From Litchfieldella qijiaojingensis (GTDB lineage Bacteria > Pseudomonadota > Gammaproteobacteria > Pseudomonadales > Halomonadaceae), in assembly GCF_014651875.1 (NCBI RefSeq), contig NZ_BMXS01000004.1, forward strand, positions 186,001-250,000: 64,000 nt of DNA. The letters are read 5' to 3'. The notes under the pieces are model-generated. The model worked only from the letters and a program-made list of their open reading frames with translations. It was not told where the DNA came from and made no database searches. Of this stretch, positions 9,945 to 18,930 are shown one piece after another. Positions within the stretch are counted from its first letter, which is position 1; every line of letters starts with the position of its first letter. A program made the translations under genes and the position numbers.

Positions 9945-9974
9945 CGGGAGTATGCTTTTTCGCTTTCGATGTTC

Positions 9975-10009
9975 GAAAAAACCGCCGGCGTTGTCCGGCG
10001 GTTTTTTTT
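9975..10009. terminator. Bidirectional terminator between dctM and gluconokinase
   Basis: ACCGCCGG and CCGGCGGT pair around a short loop. The stem has an A-run on the left and a T-run on the right, so it can stop transcription from both convergent units. Confidence 0.88.
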
Positions 10010-10040
10010 ATGTTCTGAGCACGTTCAGTATCGCATCCGG

Positions 10041-10544
10041 TTACAGCGTTTCCAGGAACCGATCAACGATCTCCTTGGGTGAAAGACGGACGTCGATAAT
10101 GGTGGCTTCGTCACAGTTGGGTGGTTGAAGATCACTCAGTTGGCTGTCGAGCATATGGTCACCATGAAAGAAATGACCTCGACGATTTCTCAGTCGATCC
10201 AACAACACATCACGGTCGCCATGGAGGTAGAGGATATTCAGCTTTTGTGCGCCACTTCTCAATACATCTCGGTAGCGATGCTTGAGAGCGGAGCAGCCAA
10301 TGACCACTGTCTTTCCTTGTCTTTCATAGTCGCGATAGAAGCCGGCGAGGGTCTGTAACCAATCCTCTCTGTCACTATCATTGAGCGGCTCCCCACGTGA
10401 CATCTTGGCGATACTGGTGGCGCTATGATGATCATCGGCATCGATGAAATCGGCATGTAGCCGTTCAGCAATGAGCCGGCCTATATGGGACTTCCCTGAA
10501 CCGGAAACGCCCATTACCAGAATGGATTTCGGCCTGATATTCAT
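10041..10544 (-). CDS. gntK: Gluconokinase
   Basis: A 167-residue thermoresistant-type gluconokinase that phosphorylates gluconate to 6-phosphogluconate. The P-loop GVSGSGKSHIG is at residues 11-21; the family signatures DADDHHS, the RGEPLNDSDR segment and GCSALKHRYRD all follow. The start at 10544 is preceded by an AGGT ribosome site and matches the family N-terminus; the frame is open 27 codons further upstream but that stretch does not resemble the family. It is convergent with dctPQM across a shared terminator, linking phosphorylation to the proposed gluconate uptake. Confidence 0.95.
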   Translation of the reverse strand: MNIRPKSILVMGVSGSGKSHIGRLIAERLHADFIDADDHHSATSIAKMSRGEPLNDSDREDWLQTLAGFYRDYERQGKTVVIGCSALKHRYRDVLRSGAQKLNILYLHGDRDVLLDRLRNRRGHFFHGDHMLDSQLSDLQPPNCDEATIIDVRLSPKEIVDRFLETL

Positions 10545-10846
10545 TGTGTGTTTACCTGGATATGGCGTTGGTAAAGTGTGGTTTATTATAACGAATACCC
10601 ATGGGAAGAAACCAGGAAAAGGCATGAAAGTTCGTGCTTCCGCTGCTTGGTTTTTCTTTTATTCAATGGTGAACTAATGTGGTGCATTGTGAACAGCGCT
10701 GGTACGGCAATGCCCTGTCATGGTGCTTTCCGAGCAGGAAGGCCAGTACTCCGGCCAGGCTCGGCGGTGCTTGGCGCCAGAATGCTGTAGGTTGGCACGC
10801 CACGTGCTAGGTTCATCAATAGCACGCAAGTCACTCAGGTGTAGCC
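10545..10846. other. Intergenic region between gntK and the HAD phosphatase gene
   Basis: About 300 bp between two divergent genes. The part near gntK is AT-rich and holds the candidate gntK promoter (10585-10590). The part near 10847 is GC-rich; I see no clear promoter, RNA gene or further coding frame with family features in it. Confidence 0.5.
10585..10590 (-). promoter_or_regulatory. Candidate -10 box of gntK
   Basis: Read on the minus strand this is a consensus TATAAT about 40 bases before the gntK start, in the most AT-rich patch of the gap. The -35 is poor (TGGTTT-like about 17 bp upstream), which fits a regulated promoter. No copy of the CCTATGTC half-site is present here. Confidence 0.5.
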
Positions 10847-11695
10847 ATGGCACTATCGTCTTCTCCCCCCAAGGTGGTGTTCACCGATCTCGACGGTTCC
10901 CTGCTCGATCACGATACCTATGGTTGGCAGCCCGCCTCCGCCTGGCTGACACGTCTGAAACGTGCTGGAGTGCCGGTGATCCCCGTCACCAGCAAGACCC
11001 GCGCCGAGCTGCTGTCGCTGCGCCTCGAACTAGGGCTTGGCAACAGCCCCTTCATCGCCGAGAACGGCGCCGTGATCGGCTTGCCGCCAGCTTGGCAGCA
11101 CGCCCGTCTCGACCGCAATCTGGACGACCCCGCAAGGCTGTGCATCAAGACCCCCAGCCTGGATGTCGGCTTTATCCGCCGGCGTCTGGAAGTGCTTCGT
11201 CAGCGGCTAGGATTGGCGTTTCGTAGCATGGGAGAGATGACCCTGGACGAAATCATGGCGCATACCGGCTTGTCCGAGCCGCAAGCGCGGCAGGCTCGGG
11301 TCCGTGAGGGGAGTGAGCCGTTGCTTTGGCAGGATTCCGAGGAAGCCCTCGAGCATTTCGCCCAGGCGCTGGACAATGACGGCCTGCGGCTGACTCGTGG
11401 CGGGCGTTTTCTGCATGTGATGGGACGGGTGGACAAGGGCGATGCCATGCACTGGCTGGTCGAACGCTTTGTGGCGTTGCGCGGGATCCGGCCATTGACT
11501 CTGGGACTTGGTGATGGGCCCAACGACGTGCCGCTGCTGGAATCCGTCGACCTGGCGGTATTGATCCGCGGTCGCCACGGCCAGCCGGTCGATGTCGATG
11601 CCAAGCGGCTCTACCGGACCCGCGAATATGGCCCCTTGGGCTGGGCCGAAGGACTGGAATACTGGTGGGGCGATGAGATCCCCGACGACTCTTAG
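10847..11695 (+). CDS. HAD-IIB phosphatase, mannosyl-3-phosphoglycerate phosphatase (YedP) family
   Basis: A 282-residue cytoplasmic HAD hydrolase. Motif I is FTDLDGSLLDHDTY (nucleophile and acid aspartates), motif II lies near IPVTSKTRAE, and motif IV is LGDGPNDVPLLE; the cap is the IIB type. The family removes phosphate from mannosyl- or glucosyl-3-phosphoglycerate to give the compatible solutes mannosyl- or glucosylglycerate. The next gene is a remnant of the matching glycosyltransferase, 24 bp downstream, supporting this pathway. Because the synthase is broken here, the phosphatase may now be orphaned or act on another substrate. Confidence 0.85.
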   Translation: MALSSSPPKVVFTDLDGSLLDHDTYGWQPASAWLTRLKRAGVPVIPVTSKTRAELLSLRLELGLGNSPFIAENGAVIGLPPAWQHARLDRNLDDPARLCIKTPSLDVGFIRRRLEVLRQRLGLAFRSMGEMTLDEIMAHTGLSEPQARQARVREGSEPLLWQDSEEALEHFAQALDNDGLRLTRGGRFLHVMGRVDKGDAMHWLVERFVALRGIRPLTLGLGDGPNDVPLLESVDLAVLIRGRHGQPVDVDAKRLYRTREYGPLGWAEGLEYWWGDEIPDDS

Positions 11696-11718
11696 GGCTT
11701 GTCCGAGGAGGAGCCGGT

Positions 11719-12220
11719 ATGAGCGACTTCTATCAGAACGGCATCATTACCAATTCCACATCCTCGCAACTACTCCACCAAACGGCTGTGCCAAGTGGAT
11801 ATCGCCGATATCTATGACCACAAGCACCAGCCGGTCTCTGAGGGCGATCCCGGCGCCGGCCTCAATCGCATGAGCCTGGATATCGCCAAGGCCTTGTATC
11901 GCAAACTGGCAACGCTAGGGGTGCAAATCAATGCCGAGAGCTTCCGCACCATCAAGGCGACTTATTATCGCATCGCGCTGGACTTGATCGAGGCCTACGA
12001 CAACGATGCCGTGATGAATGGCCTGAAACTCGACCGCCACAGCGAGGAACAGGCGGTGGAACTGTTCGCCGCCAACATCATGGAAGCGGGGGCGGTTTTC
12101 CTCGACAACCCCCGCGACAAAGCCTTCATTCCTAGCTGGAATCGTGTGCAGGCGGCGATTCCCGATTTGCTCGAACGTATGCACGCCGCAGTGGAGCTGG
12201 ATAACAAGGGCAAGGTGTAG
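11719..12220 (+). pseudogene. Glycosyltransferase (glucosyl/mannosyl-3-phosphoglycerate synthase-like), internally deleted
   Basis: The start is intact: an AGGAGGAG ribosome site, then ATG at 11719 encoding MSDFYQNGIITN, the N-terminus I associate with the synthase partnered with this phosphatase. After about 12 codons the sequence jumps, with a frame change, to RNYSTKRLCQVDIADIYDHK (from about 11765) and continues in frame to a normal C-terminus at 12220. Full-length members are about 400 residues; only the first dozen and the last 150 or so remain, so roughly 240-250 codons are missing and the two pieces are out of frame. The catalytic GT core is lost. A GTG at 11795 could in principle start a C-terminal fragment, but it would not be active. 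Assignment is from memory of the family. Confidence 0.75.
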
Positions 12221-12313
12221 TCCTGGCCCTCGGTCAAGTCGCTTTCGTGCGATCCGGTAGTATGCTGAAGAGACATACTCATGTGTTCGCGCGAGGGAGT
12301 ACGGAGGCGTTCC

Positions 12314-13189
12314 ATGACCGATCCTATCGTTACCTCTTTCTTCGACGAGTCGACCAACACCTTCAGTTATGTGGTGCGGGACCCTGCGAGCCGTGCCTGT
12401 GCCATCGTGGATTCGGTGCTGGACTTCGACTATGCCGCCGGGCGGACCGGTGTGCACTCCGCTGGCGCCATCGTCGACTTCATCGAGCGCGAGGGGCTGG
12501 CAGTGGAGTGGATCCTTGAGACTCATGTTCACGCCGATCACCTGTCAGCCGCGCCTTATCTGTATGACAAGCTGGGCGGCAAGACCGGCATCGGCGCCAG
12601 GATCACCGAGGTCCAGGAAATCTTCGGCAAAGTGTTCAATACCGGCACCGAGTTCGCCCGCGATGGCAGTCAGTTCGACAGGCTGTTCGAGGAAGGCGAT
12701 ACCTTCTCCATTGGCACCTTGAATGGGCGGGTATTGCACACCCCGGGCCACACGCCGGCCTGTCTGACCTATGTGATCGGCGATGTCGCCTTCATCGGCG
12801 ATACCCTGTTCATGCCCGATTACGGCACGGCGCGCTGCGACTTCCCCGGTGGCGACGCTCGCACAATGTATCGCTCGATCCAAAGGGTGCTGTCCTTGCC
12901 GCCCAAAACCCGCTTGTTCCTATGCCACGACTACAAGACGCCGGGACGCGAGGAGTACCAATATGAGACCAGCGTTGCCGAACAGCGTGCCCATAACGTG
13001 CATGTGCACGAGGGGGTCAGCGAGGACGAGTTCGTCAGGATGCGTACCGCGCGAGATGCCAGTCTGGGCATGCCGAAACTGATCATCCCCTCGGTGCAGG
13101 TCAACATGCGTGCCGGTCATATGCCACCGCCCGAGGACAATGGCCAGATCTATCTCAAGATTCCTCTCAACCTGTTGGGACAGGAGTGA
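12314..13189 (+). CDS. Metallo-beta-lactamase-fold hydrolase (persulfide dioxygenase/Blh-like)
   Basis: A 291-residue protein with the metal motif THVHADHLS (residues about 65-73), a distal histidine in HTPGHTPACLTY, an aspartate in FIGDTLFMPDYG and the late FLCHDY histidine. This is the glyoxalase II-like subgroup that includes ETHE1-type persulfide dioxygenases and the Blh proteins. The TARCDFPGG segment is typical of that subgroup. No rhodanese domain is fused. The start at 12314 follows GGAGG. The gene stands alone between the broken glycosyltransferase and nrdR; substrate (glutathione persulfide or a thioester) is inferred from family only. Confidence 0.85.
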   Translation: MTDPIVTSFFDESTNTFSYVVRDPASRACAIVDSVLDFDYAAGRTGVHSAGAIVDFIEREGLAVEWILETHVHADHLSAAPYLYDKLGGKTGIGARITEVQEIFGKVFNTGTEFARDGSQFDRLFEEGDTFSIGTLNGRVLHTPGHTPACLTYVIGDVAFIGDTLFMPDYGTARCDFPGGDARTMYRSIQRVLSLPPKTRLFLCHDYKTPGREEYQYETSVAEQRAHNVHVHEGVSEDEFVRMRTARDASLGMPKLIIPSVQVNMRAGHMPPPEDNGQIYLKIPLNLLGQE

Positions 13190-13388
13190 ACGACGTGGGC
13201 GGGACGGTGAGTGGGAGTTAAGAAGGAGAGACGTCCTTCAGCTTTGTACTAGCTTATCGACGGGGTTTCCCCTGTTCTTGCAGAAGCCGTGCCAGTCCCG
13301 CGTAATGGGCTGATGTCGCTGGGCGGGATCAGGGCAAACCGTTACAATACAACGACAAACAATGCTTTACTACGCTGGAAGCTAGCCG

Positions 13389-13868
13389 ATGCACTGTCCC
13401 TTCTGCGGTACGCACGATACCAAGGTCACCGATTCGCGACTGGTGGCCGATGGCGACCAGGTGCGGCGTCGCCGCCAATGCGCTGGCTGTGGCGAGCGTT
13501 TTACCACCTATGAAACCGCTGAACTGGTCATGCCGCGAGTGGTCAAGGCCGATGGCTCCCGCGAGGTTTTCGACGAATCCAAACTGCGTGCGGGTATGCT
13601 GCGGGCGTTGGAAAAACGCCCGGTCAGTGCCGAGTCGATCGAGGCGGCCGTGGAGCGCATGCGTCAGCGGCTTCGCGCCAAGGGCGAACGCGAGATCGAA
13701 TCCCGTGAGGTTGGCGAGGAAGTGATGCGGGCTCTGAAGCGTCTCGATCAGGTGGCCTACATTCGCTTCGCTTCGGTCTATCGGCGCTTCCAGGACATCG
13801 ACGAATTTCGCGCCGAGATCGACCGGCTCGCCCAGGAGCCGCACTTTCCCCCCAATGACGACCAATGA
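13389..13868 (+). CDS. nrdR: Transcriptional repressor NrdR
   Basis: A 159-residue ATP/dATP-sensing repressor of ribonucleotide reductase genes. The zinc ribbon is complete ([13 protein letters not shown] and [13 protein letters not shown]), followed by the ATP-cone domain ([19 protein letters not shown]). It heads the compact cluster nrdR-ribD-ribBA-ribH-nusB-thiL-pgpA; its stop overlaps the ribD ATG. A TACAAT box about 45 bp upstream could be the -10 of the operon. No NrdR box is visible in front of it, so autoregulation is not suggested. Confidence 0.97.
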   Translation: MHCPFCGTHDTKVTDSRLVADGDQVRRRRQCAGCGERFTTYETAELVMPRVVKADGSREVFDESKLRAGMLRALEKRPVSAESIEAAVERMRQRLRAKGEREIESREVGEEVMRALKRLDQVAYIRFASVYRRFQDIDEFRAEIDRLAQEPHFPPNDDQ

Positions 13869-15007
13869 TCTCCATGTCCAAGTTGACGCCTGAATTCTGG
13901 ATGGCCCGTGCGTTGACCCTGGCACGCCGTGGGCTCTACACCACCGATCCCAATCCCAGGGTCGGGTGCGTATTGGTCAAGAATCGTCGCCTGGTCGGCG
14001 AGGGTTTTCATGCTCGGGCTGGCGAACCGCATGCCGAGATCCATGCCTTGAATGATGCCGGTGGCGCCGCCAAGGGGGCGACGGCCTACGTGACCCTGGA
14101 ACCCTGTGCTCACCAGGGACGCACTGGCCCTTGCGCCCAGGCGTTGATCGATGCCGGTGTGAAGCGGGTGGTCGCAGCCATGCAGGACCCCAATCCCCAA
14201 GTGGGAGGACGCGGTTTCGCCATGTTGCGCGAAGCCGGGGTCGAGGTGGAATGCGGCCTGCTCGAAGCCGAGGCGCGGGCGCTCAACCCTGGCTTCATCT
14301 CCCGTATGAGCCGCACGCGACCCTATGTGCGGCTAAAGATGGCCACCAGCCTGGACGGCCGCACCGCCATGCGCTCGGGTGAGTCGCAATGGATCACTGG
14401 GCCGGCGGCACGCACCGAAGTCCAGCGTCTGCGGGCGCGATCCAGCGCGGTGATCAGTGGTGTCGAGTCGATCATCCTGGACAACTCGCGGCTGACCGTG
14501 CGTGCCGAGCAGTTGCACCTGGACGCCGCCGAGGCCATCGCTGGTCGCCAGCCCTTGAGAGTGGTGGTCGACTCACGCCTGCGCCTGCCGCTTGCGGCCG
14601 CCTGCCTGCGCGAGCCGGGCCGCACCCTGGTGGCGACCTGTAGCCAGGATGGCGAGCGTCGCAGGCGTTTGGAGGATGCCGGAGCCGAGATCCTGACTCT
14701 ACCGCCCGGCTATGATGGCCGGGTCGACCTCGAAGCGCTGCTGACCCATCTCGCCAAGGAGGAGAGCGCCAACGAAGTACTGCTGGAAACCGGTGCGACC
14801 CTGGCGGGGGCGATGCTGGATGCCGGTTTGGTCGACGAGATCCAACTATTCATGGCACCGACGCTGCTGGGCGGTGAGGCTCGACCACTGTTCGTCCTGC
14901 CGGGCATGGAGCGCATGGCTCAGCAGCGGGCCTTGGAAATCGAGGACATTCGAGCCGTGGGGCGCGATTGGCGTATCATCGCACGGCCGCTTGCGAACAG
15001 CACCTGA
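13865..15007 (+). CDS. ribD: Bifunctional riboflavin deaminase/reductase RibD
   Basis: A 380-residue enzyme for the second and third steps of riboflavin synthesis. The deaminase half has HAEIHAL and the zinc motif [14 protein letters not shown] (residues about 79-92); the reductase half begins near residue 155 ([18 protein letters not shown]) and includes GESQWITG. The ATG at 13865 overlaps the nrdR stop; a second ATG at 13874 is an alternative. It is followed by a gap with 33-bp direct repeats before ribBA. Confidence 0.96.
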   Translation: MISMSKLTPEFWMARALTLARRGLYTTDPNPRVGCVLVKNRRLVGEGFHARAGEPHAEIHALNDAGGAAKGATAYVTLEPCAHQGRTGPCAQALIDAGVKRVVAAMQDPNPQVGGRGFAMLREAGVEVECGLLEAEARALNPGFISRMSRTRPYVRLKMATSLDGRTAMRSGESQWITGPAARTEVQRLRARSSAVISGVESIILDNSRLTVRAEQLHLDAAEAIAGRQPLRVVVDSRLRLPLAAACLREPGRTLVATCSQDGERRRRLEDAGAEILTLPPGYDGRVDLEALLTHLAKEESANEVLLETGATLAGAMLDAGLVDEIQLFMAPTLLGGEARPLFVLPGMERMAQQRALEIEDIRAVGRDWRIIARPLANST

Positions 15008-15013
15008 CACCGT

Positions 15014-15079
15014 CCAAGGTGCTCACTACTGGCGCCCGAAGCCGCGCCAAGGTGCTCACTACTGGCGCCCGAGGCCGCG
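15014..15079. repeat. Two 33-bp direct repeats between ribD and ribBA
   Basis: The unit begins CCAAGGTGCTCACTACTGG and occurs at 15014-15046 and 15047-15079 with a single difference; a third partial copy (CCAAGGT) starts at 15080. Parts of each unit (GGCGCC, GCCGCG) are self-complementary. No FMN riboswitch core is recognisable in this gap. Confidence 0.8.
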
Positions 15080-15175
15080 CCAAGGTACCCTGAGCGCCGA
15101 CTAAGGTAGAGCGTTGGTGAATGGCAACTCCGTCGCCAAGCCGCGTCGCGAGCCGGCGACACCTTGCAGATATAA

Positions 15176-15204
15176 GGAAATGCATGCCTGCATGCGGCAT
15201 TTCC
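15176..15204 (+). promoter_or_regulatory. Stem-loop in the ribBA leader
   Basis: GGAAATGC and GCATTTCC form a perfect 8-bp outer stem that encloses a further palindromic GCATGC pair. It ends 18 bp before the chosen ribBA start, close enough to affect initiation. It does not resemble the FMN riboswitch that often precedes ribB in proteobacteria. Confidence 0.4.
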
Positions 15205-15222
15205 ATGATATTCGGAGATTCC

Positions 15223-16386
15223 ATGGTGCACTCATCCCACGAATCGGCCCCCGCTGACGATGCGTTGCAGACCAGTGGCCTGTCGCGTGTCGAAGAGCTG
15301 ATTGAGGACATTCGGCAAGGCAAGATGGTGATCCTCATGGACGATGAGGATCGTGAGAATGAAGGTGATATCATCATGGCCGCCGAGATGGTCCAGGCCG
15401 AGCATATCAATTTCATGGCGCGCCATGCCCGTGGCCTAATCTGCCTGCCGATGACCCGCGAGCGTTGCGAGCGCCTCAAGTTGCCGCTGATGGTGCGTGA
15501 CAACGGCTCCGGCTTCGGCACCAAGTTCACCCTCTCCATCGAGGCTGCCGAGGGCGTGTCGACCGGCATTTCCGCTGCCGATCGCGCGCGCACCGTACAG
15601 GCGGCGGTAGCACGTGACGCTCGTCCCGAGGACATCGTCCAGCCTGGTCATATCTTCCCGTTGATGGCCGAACCAGGTGGTGTGCTGCGTCGCGCCGGTC
15701 ATACCGAGGCCGCTTGCGACCTCGCTGCCATGGCGGGGTTCGAGCCCAGCGGCGTGATCTGCGAGGTCATGAATGACGACGGCAGCATGGCGCGGCGCCC
15801 GGAGCTCGAGCGCTTTGCCGCCGAGCATGGGCTGAAGATCGGTACCATTGCCGATTTGATTCATTACCGCATCCATAACGAACAGACCATCGAGCATGTC
15901 GAGGCCAAAGCGGTCACCACCGCCTTCGGCGAGATGAATCTGCACGTGTTCCGCGATAGCATCCAGGGGGCTCACCACGTGGCGTTGGTCAAGGGACGGC
16001 CCGACCCGGATCAGCCGACCACCGTGCGCGTGCACTTGGCCGAGCCGCTGCGCGACCTGTTGACGCTGACCAAGCCCGATAGTCAGAGCTGGACCGCGCA
16101 GGGAGCCTTGGCCGAGATCGCCAAGGCGGAGCGTGGGGTCTTCGTGCTGCTCGACGACGGCCGACCGCATCAGGATCTGAAGGATCAGCTCGATGTCCTG
16201 CTGGAGCGCAAGCGAGCACCGCGCACCAGCGATTCCGATGGGGCGGGCAACTACCTGACCATCGGTACCGGCTCACAGATTCTGCGTCATCTCGGGGTAG
16301 GCAAGATGCGCTTGCTCAGCTCGCCCTGGAAGTTCTCGGCGCTATCCGGTTTCGACCTCGAGGTCGTCGAACGGCTGAGCCCCTGA
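15223..16386 (+). CDS. ribBA: 3,4-dihydroxy-2-butanone-4-phosphate synthase with degenerate GTP cyclohydrolase II-like domain
   Basis: A 387-residue protein. The N-terminal RibB domain (about residues 15-220) is complete: [11 protein letters not shown], the MTRERCERL stretch and the [17 protein letters not shown] motif. The C-terminal domain aligns with RibA in length but lacks the zinc motif (C-x2-GD-x2-GS-x2-C-x-CG); the matching region reads [13 protein letters not shown]. It should make the four-carbon unit of riboflavin but not act as a GTP cyclohydrolase, the RibBX situation known in other proteobacteria, so a separate ribA is expected elsewhere. Start 15223 has a GGAG site; an in-frame ATG at 15121 is less likely. 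Confidence 0.92.
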   Translation: MVHSSHESAPADDALQTSGLSRVEELIEDIRQGKMVILMDDEDRENEGDIIMAAEMVQAEHINFMARHARGLICLPMTRERCERLKLPLMVRDNGSGFGTKFTLSIEAAEGVSTGISAADRARTVQAAVARDARPEDIVQPGHIFPLMAEPGGVLRRAGHTEAACDLAAMAGFEPSGVICEVMNDDGSMARRPELERFAAEHGLKIGTIADLIHYRIHNEQTIEHVEAKAVTTAFGEMNLHVFRDSIQGAHHVALVKGRPDPDQPTTVRVHLAEPLRDLLTLTKPDSQSWTAQGALAEIAKAERGVFVLLDDGRPHQDLKDQLDVLLERKRAPRTSDSDGAGNYLTIGTGSQILRHLGVGKMRLLSSPWKFSALSGFDLEVVERLSP

Positions 16387-16503
16387 TACATGAGCTCCGG
16401 CCACGGCTTTCGGGCCGGGGCTTCGTCCTTGACCGGCCTTGTGTCAGGCCCCTTTTATCGCGTGTCCCGTAGGGCACGGTGCGGACTAGCAGGATTGGAA
16501 ACC

Positions 16504-16986
16504 ATGCAACCTATCTCCCAAGTCGAAGGCAGTTTCACCGACGTCGATGGCCGCTACGTGATCGTGGTCGGTCGCTTCAACCATCATGTGGTCGACAGCC
16601 TGGTGGAAGGCGCCGTCGATAGCTTGGTGCGTCACGGTGTGAATGCCGAGCATATCGATATCGTCCATGTGCCGGGCGCCTGGGAATTGCCGCTGGCGGT
16701 CAAACGGGCCCTGAAAGTGGTCAAGCCGGATGCCGTCATCGCCTTGGGGGCGGTCATTCGTGGTGGAACCCCGCACTTCGAGTACGTGGCCGGTGGCTGC
16801 AATGCCGCCATGAGCAATCTGCAACTCGAGTTCGACACCCCGGTCGCCAATGGCGTACTGACGGTGAACTCCATCGAGCAGGCGATCGAGCGTGCCGGTA
16901 CCAAGGCCGGTAACAAGGGGGCCGATGCGGCCATGGCGGCGATGGAGATGGTCTCGTTGCTGCGTCAGTTCGGAGGTGAGGCATGA
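16504..16986 (+). CDS. ribH: 6,7-dimethyl-8-ribityllumazine synthase
   Basis: A 160-residue enzyme that joins the RibB and RibD products. Landmarks are [17 protein letters not shown], the [13 protein letters not shown] motif, [16 protein letters not shown] (with the catalytic histidine) and [16 protein letters not shown]. The start at 16504 fits the family N-terminus; the 117-bp leader behind ribBA contains a small CCGGCC/GGCCGG hairpin and a GGCC-TTGTGTCA-GGCC hairpin followed by CCTTTT, which could attenuate. The stop overlaps the nusB ATG (ATGA). Confidence 0.97.
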   Translation: MQPISQVEGSFTDVDGRYVIVVGRFNHHVVDSLVEGAVDSLVRHGVNAEHIDIVHVPGAWELPLAVKRALKVVKPDAVIALGAVIRGGTPHFEYVAGGCNAAMSNLQLEFDTPVANGVLTVNSIEQAIERAGTKAGNKGADAAMAAMEMVSLLRQFGGEA

Positions 16987-17480
16987 GCCAGCAGCAGCGT
17001 ACCCCGTCCAAGGCGCAGCAGGCCCGCCATGCAGCCCGCGAGCTTGCCGTGCAAGGGCTCTATCAATGGCAACTGACCGGCAAGCCGATCGCCACGGTCG
17101 AAGCCGAGTTTCGTAGCCAGATCGCCGACGATGACCTCGAGGATCACGAGAACTGGCGCAAGGTGATGGAGATCGCCGATCTGGCGCTATTCCATGAGCT
17201 GCTGCACAACGTGGTACGTTTCCAGGCCGATCTCGATGCCACCCTCACGCCGGTGCTGGATCGTCGTCTGGAAGATCTCGACCCGATCGAACTGGCGATC
17301 CTGCGGCTCGGGACCTATGAATTGTCGCGGCGCCTGGAAGTGCCCTATCGAGCGGTGATCAACGAGGGTATCGAGTTGGCCAAGTCATTCGGTGCCACCG
17401 AAGGCCACAAATACGTCAACGGTATCCTCGACAAGTTGGCGGCCCGCCTGCGTCCCGCCGAGGTCAGCGCGCGTCGCTGA
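16983..17480 (+). CDS. nusB: Transcription antitermination factor NusB
   Basis: A 165-residue RNA-binding factor that joins NusE (S10) in rRNA antitermination. The family pattern is clear: [16 protein letters not shown] near the N-terminus, [20 protein letters not shown] in the middle and [13 protein letters not shown] with [11 protein letters not shown] at the end. The ribH-nusB-thiL-pgpA order is the standard gammaproteobacterial one; its ATG overlaps the ribH stop. Confidence 0.97.
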   Translation: MSQQQRTPSKAQQARHAARELAVQGLYQWQLTGKPIATVEAEFRSQIADDDLEDHENWRKVMEIADLALFHELLHNVVRFQADLDATLTPVLDRRLEDLDPIELAILRLGTYELSRRLEVPYRAVINEGIELAKSFGATEGHKYVNGILDKLAARLRPAEVSARR

Positions 17481-17481
17481 C

Positions 17482-18453
17482 ATGCCCCGGACGATGTCTA
17501 GCCCGATGCCCAGCGAGTTCGAGCTGATCGCCCGCTATTTCACTCGGCAGCCCGGTGACGACGGTGTGCTGTTGGGAGTAGGGGACGACTGTACCTTACT
17601 GCAACCGACGCCGGGATATTGCCTGGCGGTGAGTGTGGATACCTCGGTCGCCGACGTGCACTTCCCGGGTACGGCGCCGGCCTATGCCATTGGCTACCGG
17701 GCCTTGGCGGTCAGCCTCAGCGACCTGGCGGCGATGGGCGCTACTCCGCGCTGGTGTCTGATGGCGCTGACCCTCCCCGAGGCAGAGGAGTCCTGGCTCG
17801 CCGAGTTTGCTCGCGGCTTCCATGCCTTGTGCGACACCAGCGGTGTGACGTTGGCGGGGGGCGACATTACCTGCGGCGATTTGAGCATCGGCGTGACCGT
17901 GCATGGCGAGTTGCCGCCGGGTATGGCGCTGCGGCGCAGCGGTGCCCGCGCCGGCGATGTGCTGGCGGTAACTGGCTCCCTGGGGGGTGGGCATGGAGGC
18001 CTGCGGGCCTGGCAGCAGGGCGAACGCGATCTCGACGACCCGCTGTTGGCTGCCTATCTACTTCCCCAGCCGCGTATCGAGGCCGGCCAGGCGTTGCGCG
18101 ATCTAGCTACGGCCGCCATCGATATCTCAGATGGACTGTTGGCGGACCTGCAGCACCTGTGCGAGGCCTCCGGCGTAGGTGCCGAACTCGACCGCGAGGC
18201 ACTGCCCCTGACACCAGGGCTGGTCGAGCGCCTTGGCGACACTGACGCCTTGCATGCGGCCTTGGGCGGGGGCGACGACTATGAACTGCTGGTCAGCTTG
18301 CCGCCCAAGGCCGTCAAGGAGGCTCGCCGCCGCCTGCAGACACTGGGCGTGCCGTTGACCGTGATCGGCAAGCTATCCTCCGAATCCGGGATTCGCGGGG
18401 TCCCCGACTCGATCCCGAGTGGGTGGCTGCACTTTCACGGAGAGGCGCCATGA
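17482..18453 (+). CDS. thiL: Thiamine-monophosphate kinase
   Basis: A 323-residue enzyme that makes thiamine diphosphate. The ATP/Mg motifs are visible: GVGDDCTLL near the N-terminus, VDTSVADVHFPG, YRALAVSLSDLAAMGA, TLAGGDITCGDLS and DISDGLLADLQHLCEASGVG. The ATG at 17482 is one base after the nusB stop; ATGs at 17494 and 17506 are alternatives. The stop overlaps the pgpA start. Confidence 0.95.
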   Translation: MPRTMSSPMPSEFELIARYFTRQPGDDGVLLGVGDDCTLLQPTPGYCLAVSVDTSVADVHFPGTAPAYAIGYRALAVSLSDLAAMGATPRWCLMALTLPEAEESWLAEFARGFHALCDTSGVTLAGGDITCGDLSIGVTVHGELPPGMALRRSGARAGDVLAVTGSLGGGHGGLRAWQQGERDLDDPLLAAYLLPQPRIEAGQALRDLATAAIDISDGLLADLQHLCEASGVGAELDREALPLTPGLVERLGDTDALHAALGGGDDYELLVSLPPKAVKEARRRLQTLGVPLTVIGKLSSESGIRGVPDSIPSGWLHFHGEAP

Positions 18454-18923
18454 ATCGCGCTCCCGCGAGTGTCTGGCGCCGCCCCACCCACTTCCTGGCC
18501 TTCGGGCTGGGCAGCGGTGCCGTGCCCTGGGCGCCAGGTACCTTCGGCACCCTGGCGGCGATCCCTTTCTACTGGCTGATGTCCGATCTGCCGCTGGGCT
18601 GGTACCTGAGTCTGGTTGGTGTGGCGATGGTGATCGGTATCTGGCTGTGCGACAAGACCTCGCACGATCTGGGCGTGCACGATCACTCTGGTATCGTCTG
18701 GGACGAGTTCGTCGGCTACTGGTTGACGATGGTAGCGGTGCCCTTTTCCTGGGAAGCGGCACTATGGGGTTTCGTCGTCTTCCGCATCTTCGACGTCTTC
18801 AAACCGTGGCCGATTCGCTGGGCCGATCGTCGCGTGGCGGGCGGTTTCGGCATCATGATCGATGATGTCATGGCCGCCCTCTATGCTTGGGGGACCATTC
18901 ACTTGTGGCTGTGGTTACATTGA
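18450..18923 (+). CDS. pgpA: Phosphatidylglycerophosphatase A
   Basis: A 157-residue inner-membrane phosphatase of phosphatidylglycerol synthesis. Family landmarks are GLGSGAVPWAPGTFGTLAAIP, the DHSGIVWDEFVGYWLTM stretch with its acidic residues, FRIFDVFKPWPIRWAD and GGFGIMIDDVMAALYAWG. Its ATG overlaps the thiL stop (ATGA). It closes the rib-nus-thi cluster; a palindromic element follows within 8 bp. Confidence 0.96.
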   Translation: MNRAPASVWRRPTHFLAFGLGSGAVPWAPGTFGTLAAIPFYWLMSDLPLGWYLSLVGVAMVIGIWLCDKTSHDLGVHDHSGIVWDEFVGYWLTMVAVPFSWEAALWGFVVFRIFDVFKPWPIRWADRRVAGGFGIMIDDVMAALYAWGTIHLWLWLH

Positions 18924-18930
18924 GAAAACA

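Noticed and set aside
11795-12220. A stand-alone gene of 141 residues starting at GTG 11795
   Set aside because: The sequence upstream in the same frame is still conserved family text back to about 11765, and the normal start and ribosome site lie at 11719 in another frame, so it is a deletion remnant, not a separate gene.
13190-13388. NrdR box in front of nrdR
   Set aside because: No ACACWATATATTGTGT-like sequence found by eye; only a TACAAT promoter-like box.
15008-15222. FMN riboswitch upstream of ribBA
   Set aside because: The conserved RFN core is not recognisable; only direct repeats and a simple hairpin are present.
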